Positions 7,301 to 11,419 of a stretch of 11,419 bases of DNA are shown here, one piece after another. The notes below the pieces were generated by a model that worked only from the letters and a program-made list of their open reading frames with translations, was not told where the DNA came from and did not search any database. The position numbers and the translations under genes are program-made. Position 1 is the stretch's first letter. Every line of letters starts with the position of its first letter. Origin of the DNA: an uncultured Verrucomicrobiota bacterium (GTDB taxonomy: Bacteria; Verrucomicrobiota; Verrucomicrobiia; Limisphaerales; JADLHS01); contig CALAYC010000305.1 of NCBI GenBank assembly GCA_937894935.1, positions 1-11,419 of the forward strand, written 5' to 3'.

Positions 7301-9296
7301 CGCCCGCGTGGCGAACTGGAGCACGCAACAGCCCATTACCACCGTCGTCACCAACACACCTCAGTGGGTTTACGTGACGCAGACCGGCACGCTCTCGGTG
7401 AACGCCACCACGTTTTACCTCTATCTCGGCGCGCCCGGAGAAATTTATCTCGACGATATTAAACTCGTCGCCGGCACAATTCCGGAGAATGGCGCGAATC
7501 GTATTACCAATGGCGATTTCGAATCCACGCTCACCGGGCCGTGGAATCTTTCCGCCAACTTTACCGGTTCCGCGCGCAGTTCCACCGTCAAACACAGTGG
7601 GAATTTCAGTCTGCGTCTTGTCGCCACAGCCGCCGGCTCCGGCACGGGTAACGCCATCAGTCAAACGCTCTCCCCTGCCCTCCCCGCCGGCAGCACTTAC
7701 ACGTTGAGTTATTGGTATCTGCAAAATTCCAACGGCACCCCGTTCGTGGCGCGACTCAACAATTCCAGCGCGAGCGCCGGCCTTTACTCGTCGTTCGATC
7801 CGCGACTGCGGGTGATTACGACGAACGTTATCGCTTCCGCTACACCCGCTCGCGCGAACAACATTGCCACCAATCTGCCACCGTTCCCGCCGCTCTGGCT
7901 CAATGAACTTCAAGCCGATAATGTCACCGGACCGTTCGATAATTTTGGCCAACGTGATCCGTGGGCGGAGTTGATCAACACCGGTGAAACCAATCTCGAC
8001 CTCGCCGTTTATTTTCTCAGCGACACTTACACGAACCTCACCAAGTGGGCGTTCCCGGGCGGCTCGGTCGCATCAAATGGCTTCACGCTTGTCTGGTGTG
8101 ATAATCAGCCCGAGCAAAGTACCGTCGCTGCGCCGCACGCGAATTTCGTTCTCCCGCCAGATATTGGAACTCTCGTGCTTACCCGCGTCATCAACGGTAC
8201 GACGCAGGTCGTGGACTATTTGAATTACCGGAATCTGCCTGCCAATTGGAGTTACGGTGCCGTGCCCGATGCGCAACCGTTTGACCGTCGGAATCTGTTT
8301 TACGCCACCGCTGGCGCTACAAACAACGGCCTCGCCGCACCCATCGAGATTTACATCAATGAATGGCTCGCCGACAACGTCGCCACCTTCGCCGATCCGG
8401 CGGACGGCAATTTTGAAGACTGGTTCGAACTCTACAATCCCGGCCCGACCGCGGTGGACCTCGGCGGTTATTACCTCACGGACGACCTGAATAATCCGTT
8501 CAAGTTTCAGATTCCGAACAACGGTCATTACGTCGTTCCGGCGGGCGGTTATCTCCTCGTCTGGGCGGACAATGAATCGAATCAAAATTCGCTCGCTCGC
8601 GCCGACCTGCATGTGGATTTTGCGCTGGGCAAATCCGGTGAAGCACTCGGCCTGTTCGCCCCCGACGGAACGATGATTGATTCGGTCACGTTCGGACCGC
8701 AAATCACTGACGTCACTCAGGGACGTTTTCCGGATGGCGCAGCGACCATTTTCTCCATGCCCACGCCGACGCCCGGCATGCCGAACATCGGACCGAATCA
8801 ACCGCCCACACTCGCGCCGATTTCCAATCGCGTCGTCACCGTCGGTCTCACGTTGAATCTCACGGCGCTGGGCAGCGATGCCGATGTGCCTGCGCAATCA
8901 CTGAGTTATTCACTCGTGGGCGCACCGTTTGGGATGAACATCGGTTCATTTGATGGCGTGTTGACCTGGACGCCCACGGTTGCGCCTGCGACCAATACCG
9001 TCAGCGTGGTCGTCACGGACAACGGCACGCCGAGCCTGAGCGCAACTCAGAGTTTTACCGTCGTCACCGCCCCCGTGCCCGGCGTCTTCAGCAGCTTGAA
9101 CGCAGGAAACGAATTACAACTGCAATGGCCGACTTATGCCGGTCAGAAATTCCAGGTCGAAATGAAGGACGATTTGAATGCGCCGACGTGGATTCCCATC
9201 ACCGCCGAACTCGTCGGCACCGGTGCAACGATGAGTATCACCAACGTGCTCGACGACACACCGCAACGGTTCTTCCGCCTGCGGATATTGCCGTAG
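1350..9296 (+). CDS. Giant secreted multidomain protein: LamG, Ig-like, six lamin-tail domains and a CotH-kinase-like domain
   Basis: 2648 aa from the ATG at 1350. The start is chosen because it gives a clean signal peptide: basic MTYR, a hydrophobic core, then SSFAA before N26. In-frame ATGs at 1305 and 1050 add unrecognisable sequence. Approximate domain order: LamG/ConA-like 26-238; Ig-like 240-330; SbsA-type Ig-like with TPPQL opening 334-430; ConA-like jelly roll 431-614; lamin-tail domains (LTD) 636-787, 798-924 and 927-1094; carbohydrate-binding-like module 1096-1226; Ig-like 1267-1358; CotH-like 1367-1754; Ig-like 1757-1847; LTD 1851-1991; second carbohydrate-binding-like module (ITNGDFES) 1994-2170; LTD 2181-2324 and 2332-2480; cadherin/He_PIG-like 2484-2574; C-terminal strand-rich module ending RFFRLRILP. 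Known: such CotH/LTD giants are frequent in Verrucomicrobiota and Planctomycetota, with largely unknown roles. Inferred: an exported adhesion or polymer-binding protein. There is no membrane anchor or obvious catalytic glycosidase domain. It stands alone, with opposite-strand genes on both sides. Confidence 0.88.
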   Translation: MTYRGFLTSVVASAALLLTASSFAANLVHRYSFTANANDSVGGAHGTLVGGATIVSGAVQLNGSSAYVDLPNGLLTSRNSITIEVWTTDNGSGTWARIFDFGNSTNGENLPGNGTQYLFLTPQDGAGVLRGSITVSGSEQSLQHTGTRLPVGSLQHIVWTSDAASQMGRLYLNGVLVGENLAMTLRPSDMGNTLNNWLGRSQWIADPFYNGSITEFRIYDGALTPEEVLNSFNAGPEVPALYGPVQFVSLPVNQSAHELQSVEFSITVAGTRPIGFQWRRNGVNIPGATNSTLVVVAALTNHNAAYSVVATNLNLGTPYSVTSGNAILTVTPDTTPPQLIRAASVFPNEVLVTFSEGVSDTTGTNVANYSITYNGGLLAISNARFGSSPAEIILTTGAQSFDTIYTLTANNIRDRSVAANLIAANSQTNFVATPFLGVAIGTALTNSVFSPVPGGFNLSSGGSGISGTSDQFTFGYQNYTNNFDVRVRVNALTFASSWTRAGLMARNGLATNAPFAATFATPGPLGCFFGTRFAFGSTVNMAGSFPVNYPDTWLRLRRTGDVFDGFASFDGTTWHYLGSSTIAMPSVIQVGFALTAGDANAETTLQFRDFANASGSISTNAPLPFEPLGPSSRRTALVISEIMYNPPATWPGGDDLEFIEIWNSGLITEDLTGHKLSGEIDYSFPAGTKIAPGQFLVVAKNPVAAQNYYAVPCLGPYNQRLNNDGGELFLLNELGGRLLSIEYFNQAPWPVAPNGTGHSLVLARPSYGENDPRAWAASDIIGGSPGRFESFGLEPARSVVINEFLAHTDAPFVDYIELYNTGSQPVNLSGCWLSDTAEMNRYRIPDGTIIPARGLLSFTQLQIGFALSADGESIFLVNSNQTRVLDAVTFGGQENGVSTGRYPDGAPGFQRLSTVTPGTPNTPPRQSPVVINEIMYHPISEDDADEYVELYNRSGAPVDLSGWRLEDGISFTFPSNTIIAPGGYVVVAANVTNLIAKYPQLNATNTFGNFNGRLSNSGERIALSMPEDLVSTNGATVITNIFYITVNEVTYSDGGRWGEWSDGGGSSLELIDPNADTRLAPNWADSDESAKAPWTSIDVTAVMENGQTGIVNEGDSSQGTANRFELFLQGPGEALLDNVQFLSNGGANLLSNGDFSSGTSGWVLGGVLRKSFSEAGVGIGNSTALHLVSAGRGDTGPNKIYRSFAPATAAVGGTNTGTMRAQVRWLKGSPYILLRMRGNWMEVPRRLNVPNNLGTPGLVNSRRVANAGPAITDVSPNPILPAANQPVVVSARVSDPQNVNSVQLRYRIDPNLSYTTVNMVNDQGVYSATIPGQNNGTTVAFTITASDSLGATTQFPAAAPTRECLVRWGESVYGGSIGTYRLWLTAANISFWTGRERNANDTIDATFVYGNHRVVYNVDTMYSGSPFHTPAYNGPLNAIACDYEVNFPPDDRLLGSQPFVLTAYDVNDGNFFFNDDSAQVDITGNWIARKLGQQYNYRRHVRVVVNGLYRGTIYDDTQQPNGEMLDEYFPDDVNGQLRKIESWFEFANDGQTHGSVYATLTRVNKSDGEIDPKRYRWNWRPRATSNPENWTPFLNLVAAVNATSAPNYADLVRTWMDVPNFLRPIVTHHICGSWDSYAYQRGKNMFAYKPDNAGWRLQMWDIEIALGAGGNGPTDSIYNIFDQTLLTMLNTVPEFHREYLRGFKEAVETALAPGVADQALDERYLAFQQHNIPLVSPQFIKSYLASRRSYLQSILPNPAFSISNPAFQNVSGSNVLSITGTAPLDVDRILVNGKAYPITWTSTAAWRVLVPLNNGSNPLVITATDRHGNIISNVGGTITANYTDASVAPEGHVVFNEIQFQPSEPGGAFVELFNTHSNFTFDLSGWKVDGLGYTFPAGATIGPRSYLVLAENPFVFGQLYGLTNVPFAQYGGTLNPNGEMLTLFRPDVGTNQIVVDRVRYEVTPPWPAPTAGVSLQLVDATQDNARVANWSTQQPITTVVTNTPQWVYVTQTGTLSVNATTFYLYLGAPGEIYLDDIKLVAGTIPENGANRITNGDFESTLTGPWNLSANFTGSARSSTVKHSGNFSLRLVATAAGSGTGNAISQTLSPALPAGSTYTLSYWYLQNSNGTPFVARLNNSSASAGLYSSFDPRLRVITTNVIASATPARANNIATNLPPFPPLWLNELQADNVTGPFDNFGQRDPWAELINTGETNLDLAVYFLSDTYTNLTKWAFPGGSVASNGFTLVWCDNQPEQSTVAAPHANFVLPPDIGTLVLTRVINGTTQVVDYLNYRNLPANWSYGAVPDAQPFDRRNLFYATAGATNNGLAAPIEIYINEWLADNVATFADPADGNFEDWFELYNPGPTAVDLGGYYLTDDLNNPFKFQIPNNGHYVVPAGGYLLVWADNESNQNSLARADLHVDFALGKSGEALGLFAPDGTMIDSVTFGPQITDVTQGRFPDGAATIFSMPTPTPGMPNIGPNQPPTLAPISNRVVTVGLTLNLTALGSDADVPAQSLSYSLVGAPFGMNIGSFDGVLTWTPTVAPATNTVSVVVTDNGTPSLSATQSFTVVTAPVPGVFSSLNAGNELQLQWPTYAGQKFQVEMKDDLNAPTWIPITAELVGTGATMSITNVLDDTPQRFFRLRILP
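3256..8790 (+). repeat. Six divergent lamin-tail domain (LTD) modules within the giant protein
   Basis: Six copies of a roughly 120-170-residue module start at about residues 636, 798, 927, 1851, 2181 and 2332 of the giant protein. Each opens with a short strand ending in N/S-E: VISEIMYNP, VINEFLAH, VINEIMYHP, VFNEIQFQP, WLNELQADN, YINEWLADN. Most then carry an E-[IL]-[WYF]-N segment, a 'DLSGW'-like turn and a glycine/proline loop (PAGTKIAPG, PSNTIIAPG, PAGATIGPR). The copies are clearly related in protein but well diverged in DNA, so the array is old and not a recent tandem duplication. Three copies precede the CotH-like domain and three follow it. Confidence 0.8.
5450..6611 (+). other. CotH-kinase-like domain inside the giant protein
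   Basis: Residues about 1367-1754 follow the CotH fold order. There is a short N-terminal part with 'IDATFVYGNHRVVYNV', a glycine-serine-proline segment (YSGSPF) at the usual R-x-R-G/GSP position, and then a strand pair RVVVNGLYRGTIYDD. FPDDVNGQLRKI follows, resembling the 'G-x-L-y-K' stretch. Finally MWDIEIALG (D1661, E1663) sits where many members have W-D-[IL]-D. CotH of Bacillus is an atypical protein kinase of spore coat proteins. Whether this exported bacterial version phosphorylates anything is unknown, and the Asp-to-Glu change raises doubt about activity. Confidence 0.75.
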
Positions 9297-9299
9297 GTG

Positions 9300-9330
9300 G
9301 AGGTTGAATCACTCGACACGAGTTCAACTC
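9300..9330. terminator. Hairpin between convergent genes, possible bidirectional terminator
   Basis: GTTGAA (9303-9308) pairs with TTCAAC (9323-9328). Inside it CTCG (9312-9315) pairs with CGAG (9319-9322) around an ACA loop, leaving a three-base bulge on the left arm. On the plus strand the arm is followed by TCTTT, a weak T tract. The hairpin sits immediately after the stop of the giant gene and overlaps the stop of the Rnk-like gene, where a shared terminator would be expected. Confidence 0.4.
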
Positions 9331-9740
9331 TTTGCCAACGCGGCCAGTGGATTGGGTTGCGCCTTCGTTTCCACCAATCGTCGCACGCGCACGCGCAACG
9401 TTCCCGCGGGCACGGGCCATTCAAACTCGTCGCCGACCTTGAAGCCCAACATCGCCATTCCCAGCGGCGCGAGGATCGAAATTTTTCCCGCCGCCGCATC
9501 CGCGTGTTCCGGATAAACCAGCGTGTAGGTCATGATTTCACCGTCTTCGAGATCTTCGAGTTCGACGGTGGAATTCATGGCGATAACATCCGCCGGCATT
9601 TCAGTTTCAGAAATGATTCGCGCGCGTTCGATTTCAGTACGCAACCGTTGCAGATTTTCAATATTTGCGCGTTCGCACGCCTGGATGAGCTTCCGCAATT
9701 GGAAGGCGTCACGTTCGGAAATGGTAATGGGTAAATTCAT
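9324..9740 (-). CDS. rnk: Rnk/GreA-family regulator (nucleoside diphosphate kinase regulator-like), RNA polymerase-binding
   Basis: 138 aa from the ATG at 9740, close to the 136 aa of E. coli Rnk. Residues about 9-45 form a short charged helical hairpin, smaller than the long coiled coil of GreA. Residues about 50-125 form the FKBP-like C-terminal domain of the Gre superfamily. Diagnostic matches to E. coli Rnk are EMPADVIAMNSTV (E. coli EMPHDVVTMNSRV), DGEIMTYTLVYP (DGEVRVRTLVYP) and APLGMAMLGFKVGDEFEW (APVGAALLGLRVGDSIHW). Known: Rnk binds RNA polymerase near the secondary channel and competes with GreA and DksA; it was first named for restoring nucleoside diphosphate kinase levels. An in-frame ATG at 9791 would add 17 residues; the shorter start matches the family. 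No clear Shine-Dalgarno is seen. It is a single gene facing the end of the giant gene, with a structured region upstream. Confidence 0.88.
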   Translation of the reverse strand: MNLPITISERDAFQLRKLIQACERANIENLQRLRTEIERARIISETEMPADVIAMNSTVELEDLEDGEIMTYTLVYPEHADAAAGKISILAPLGMAMLGFKVGDEFEWPVPAGTLRVRVRRLVETKAQPNPLAALAKS

Positions 9741-9770
9741 AGCAAAAGGTTTTGGATTGTTGATCAGACA

Positions 9771-9791
9771 ATGCCGCGACCATTGCGGCAT
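9771..9791. repeat. Inverted repeat (7-bp stem) upstream of the Rnk-like gene
   Basis: ATGCCGC (9771-9777) and GCGGCAT (9785-9791) are perfect complements around a seven-base spacer. The repeat lies 31 bases upstream of the Rnk-like start, so it could be a leader hairpin or a regulator site for that gene. Confidence 0.4.
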
Positions 9792-9814
9792 CAGTAAATC
9801 GGGAATGAAGTTTC

Positions 9815-9867
9815 GGGAGCGGGCGGCTGCCGGAAAAAGGTCAGCGCCGCTCCCTTACGAAAGGGAG
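9815..9867. repeat. Two overlapping, mutually exclusive hairpins
   Basis: GGGAGCGG (9815-9822) pairs perfectly with CCGCTCCC (9847-9854). Inside, further pairing with two single-base bulges gives about 13 bp. The segment CTCCCTT (9850-9856) also pairs perfectly with AAGGGAG (9861-9867) around an ACGA loop. Bases 9850-9854 can be used by only one stem at a time. This layout is typical of attenuators and switches but also of degraded repetitive elements. The symmetry means the strand cannot be assigned. Confidence 0.4.
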
Positions 9868-9908
9868 TGCGCCAGACGCGAAAGATGCCCGATACAAAAA
9901 TGCCGGTT

Positions 9909-9927
9909 CGAGCGCGTCAAACGCTCG
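9909..9927. repeat. Inverted repeat (6-bp stem) in the region upstream of xylulokinase
   Basis: CGAGCG (9909-9914) and CGCTCG (9922-9927) are perfect complements around a seven-base spacer. On the minus strand a TTTTT run follows about ten bases beyond the arm, too far for a standard terminator. The function is unknown. Confidence 0.3.
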
Positions 9928-10101
9928 CTGAGCACCAGCACGGTTTTGTTTCGGACGGATTTCACGTGGTTAAAGTAGCCAAGTTCGTCGAAAACGCAAC
10001 TGCGACGCGGCATTTTCACTGAAAATTCCTCGCTCTTGCGGAGAATCCGGCGCATTCCTTCCGCGTGACATGACGTCGTTTTCGCCGCTATCCTCCCGGC
10101 C

Positions 10102-11419
10102 ATGCGAAACCTCCTGATCGGCATTGACAGCGGCACGCAATCCACCAAGGCCCTCGTCGTGGACGCAAAAAATGGCGAAGTGCTCGGCACGGGCACGCAG
10201 GCTTACGATCTGATTCCCGACCTTCCGCCCGGAGCGAAGGAACAGCATCCGCATACCTGGCGCGAAGCCGCCGCCGCCGCCATCCGTCAGGCGATGCGCA
10301 GCGCAAAAGCCGTCGCCGCCGAAGTCAAAGCCATCGGCGTCAGCGGTCAGCAACACGGCTTTGTGCCGCTCGATAAAAACGGTGACGTCATTCGCCCGGC
10401 CAAACTCTGGTGCGATACTTCCACCGCCGCGGAATGCGAAGAAATCACCGCCGCACTCGGTGGCCCAAAGAAAACCATCAAAGCGATTGGCAACGCTGTC
10501 CTGCCGGGTTTCACCGCGTCGAAAATTCTCTGGCTCAAAAAGCATGAGCCGAAAAATTACGCGCGCCTCGCTACGGTTCTGTTGCCACATGACTATTTGA
10601 ATTTCTGGCTCACCGGCGAACGCGTCATGGAATACGGCGACGCCAGCGGCACGGCTTTGTTAAACGTGAAAACGCGGCGTTGGGCCAAGAGCGCTCTCGA
10701 TGCAATTGATCCCGAACTCGCGGATAAATTGCCCAAGTTGATTTCGAGTGACGAACCCGCCGGGCACCTGCAGGCGGAGACAGCGCGTTCGCTCGGTTTG
10801 AACCCCGGCATTCTCGTCAGCGCGGGTGGCGGCGACAACATGATGGGCGCCATCGGCACGGGCAACACGCGTCCGGGCATCGTTACCGCGAGCTTCGGCA
10901 CGAGCGGCACGATTTACGCCTGCGCCGAAAAACCGGTGATTGATCCCGAAGGCGAAATCGCGGCGTTCTGTGATTCAACCAATCGCTGGTTGCCGTTGCT
11001 CTGCACGATGAATGTCACGGTCGCGACCGAAATGATGCGGCAGGATTTCGGCTATTCTCACGAGCAATTCGAAAGCAAAGCCAAGCAAGTGCCTGCCGGC
11101 TCAGAAGGCTTACTGCTCCTGCCGTATCTCGAAGGTGAACGCACCCCGAACGTTCCTGACGGCACGGGCGTGATGATCGGCATCAACACCAAAACATTCC
11201 GCGCGAGCAATTATTGTCGCGCTGCCATGGAAGGCGTGACGCTGGGAATGAATTATGGTTTGCGCCGCCTCGCAGAACTGGGCGTGACCGCGAAACAGAT
11301 TCGCGCGACCGGCGGCGGCGCGAGGTCCAAACTCTGGCGACAGATTATGGCAGACGTGTTCAACGCGGAAGTCGTGACGCTCAAAGTCAGCGAAGGCGCA
11401 GCGTACGGCGCGGCGTTGC
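10102..11419 (+). CDS. xylB: Xylulokinase (FGGY carbohydrate kinase), 3' end cut by the window
   Basis: Phosphorylates D-xylulose with ATP to D-xylulose 5-phosphate, feeding the pentose phosphate pathway in the cytosol. The frame is open from the ATG at 10102 to the window edge, 439 codons; family members are near 480-500 aa, so only the last part is missing. Seen: the N-terminal FGGY phosphate-binding strand GIDSGTQSTKALVVD with D9; VSGQQHGFVPLD and KLWCDTSTAAECEE, typical of xylulokinases as opposed to glycerol kinases; AGGGDNMMGAIGTG with D245 at the position of the catalytic base (Asp233 in E. coli XylB); LPYLEGERTP at 340-349; and ATGGGARSKLWRQ from 402 in the ATP-binding C-terminal domain. 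The start is supported by the short lead-in (MRNLL) before the first motif, although no Shine-Dalgarno is seen. Its left neighbour is divergent; any xylose isomerase partner would lie outside the window. Confidence 0.93.
   Translation, partial: MRNLLIGIDSGTQSTKALVVDAKNGEVLGTGTQAYDLIPDLPPGAKEQHPHTWREAAAAAIRQAMRSAKAVAAEVKAIGVSGQQHGFVPLDKNGDVIRPAKLWCDTSTAAECEEITAALGGPKKTIKAIGNAVLPGFTASKILWLKKHEPKNYARLATVLLPHDYLNFWLTGERVMEYGDASGTALLNVKTRRWAKSALDAIDPELADKLPKLISSDEPAGHLQAETARSLGLNPGILVSAGGGDNMMGAIGTGNTRPGIVTASFGTSGTIYACAEKPVIDPEGEIAAFCDSTNRWLPLLCTMNVTVATEMMRQDFGYSHEQFESKAKQVPAGSEGLLLLPYLEGERTPNVPDGTGVMIGINTKTFRASNYCRAAMEGVTLGMNYGLRRLAELGVTAKQIRATGGGARSKLWRQIMADVFNAEVVTLKVSEGAAYGAAL

Larger units (their letters stand above)
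9741..10101. other. Structured intergenic region between the Rnk-like gene and xylulokinase
   Basis: These 361 bases separate divergent genes and must hold both promoters, but I see no convincing -35/-10 pair. Four inverted repeats are present: 9771-9791, 9815-9854, 9850-9867 and 9909-9927. Frames that stay open here show no recognisable domain, and the longest runs antisense into the xylulokinase. No tRNA or known riboswitch signature was recognised by eye. The xylulokinase start has no purine-rich ribosome site; the bases before it are pyrimidine-rich (TCCTCCC). Confidence 0.5.

Noticed and set aside
9895..9935. Possible tRNA because of a GGTTCGAGC motif resembling a T-loop
   Set aside because: No acceptor stem, anticodon stem or CCA-adjacent pairing can be arranged around it on either strand.
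9970..10590. 206-codon minus-strand frame overlapping the start of the xylulokinase, and a related 113-codon frame at 9855-10196
   Set aside because: Most of each frame or its start is antisense to the clearly identified xylulokinase, and neither translation resembles a known family. The intergenic part carries inverted repeats that explain its pattern better.
1..11419. CRISPR arrays, insertion sequences, attachment sites and rRNA genes
   Set aside because: No regularly spaced direct repeats, transposase-like proteins, terminal inverted repeats or rRNA signatures were seen on reading both strands.

Overview
The window looks like a chromosomal segment of a Verrucomicrobiota bacterium, probably of the Pedosphaera/Limisphaerales group. 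This rests on a giant secreted CotH/lamin-tail protein with a C-terminus ending in RFFRLRILP, moderately high GC, and weak Shine-Dalgarno signals. The lineage is an inference from gene style, since no rRNA or marker gene is present.

Layout from left to right. (1) Positions 86-946, minus strand: a two-pass membrane protein whose cytosolic part reads as a STING cyclic-dinucleotide receptor domain, i.e. a bacterial TM-STING. (2) A 403-base divergent intergenic region. (3) Positions 1350-9296, plus strand: a 2648-residue secreted protein with a signal peptide, a LamG domain, Ig-like domains, six lamin-tail domains, a CotH-kinase-like domain and carbohydrate-binding-like modules. (4) Positions 9324-9740, minus strand: a small Rnk/GreA-type regulator of RNA polymerase, converging on the giant gene with a hairpin between the two stops. 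(5) A 361-base intergenic region rich in inverted repeats. (6) Position 10102 to the window end, plus strand: a xylulokinase cut off by the window edge.

The genes do not form one pathway. Strands alternate and each gene seems to be its own transcription unit. The most notable item is the STING homologue. In bacteria STING normally acts as the effector of a CBASS anti-phage system, killing the cell or damaging its membrane when a CD-NTase makes c-di-GMP. No cyclase is visible here. It may lie to the left of position 1, or the STING may be an orphan. The giant protein is probably a surface or exported protein of the kind common in Verrucomicrobiota and Planctomycetota. The xylulokinase points to pentose use.
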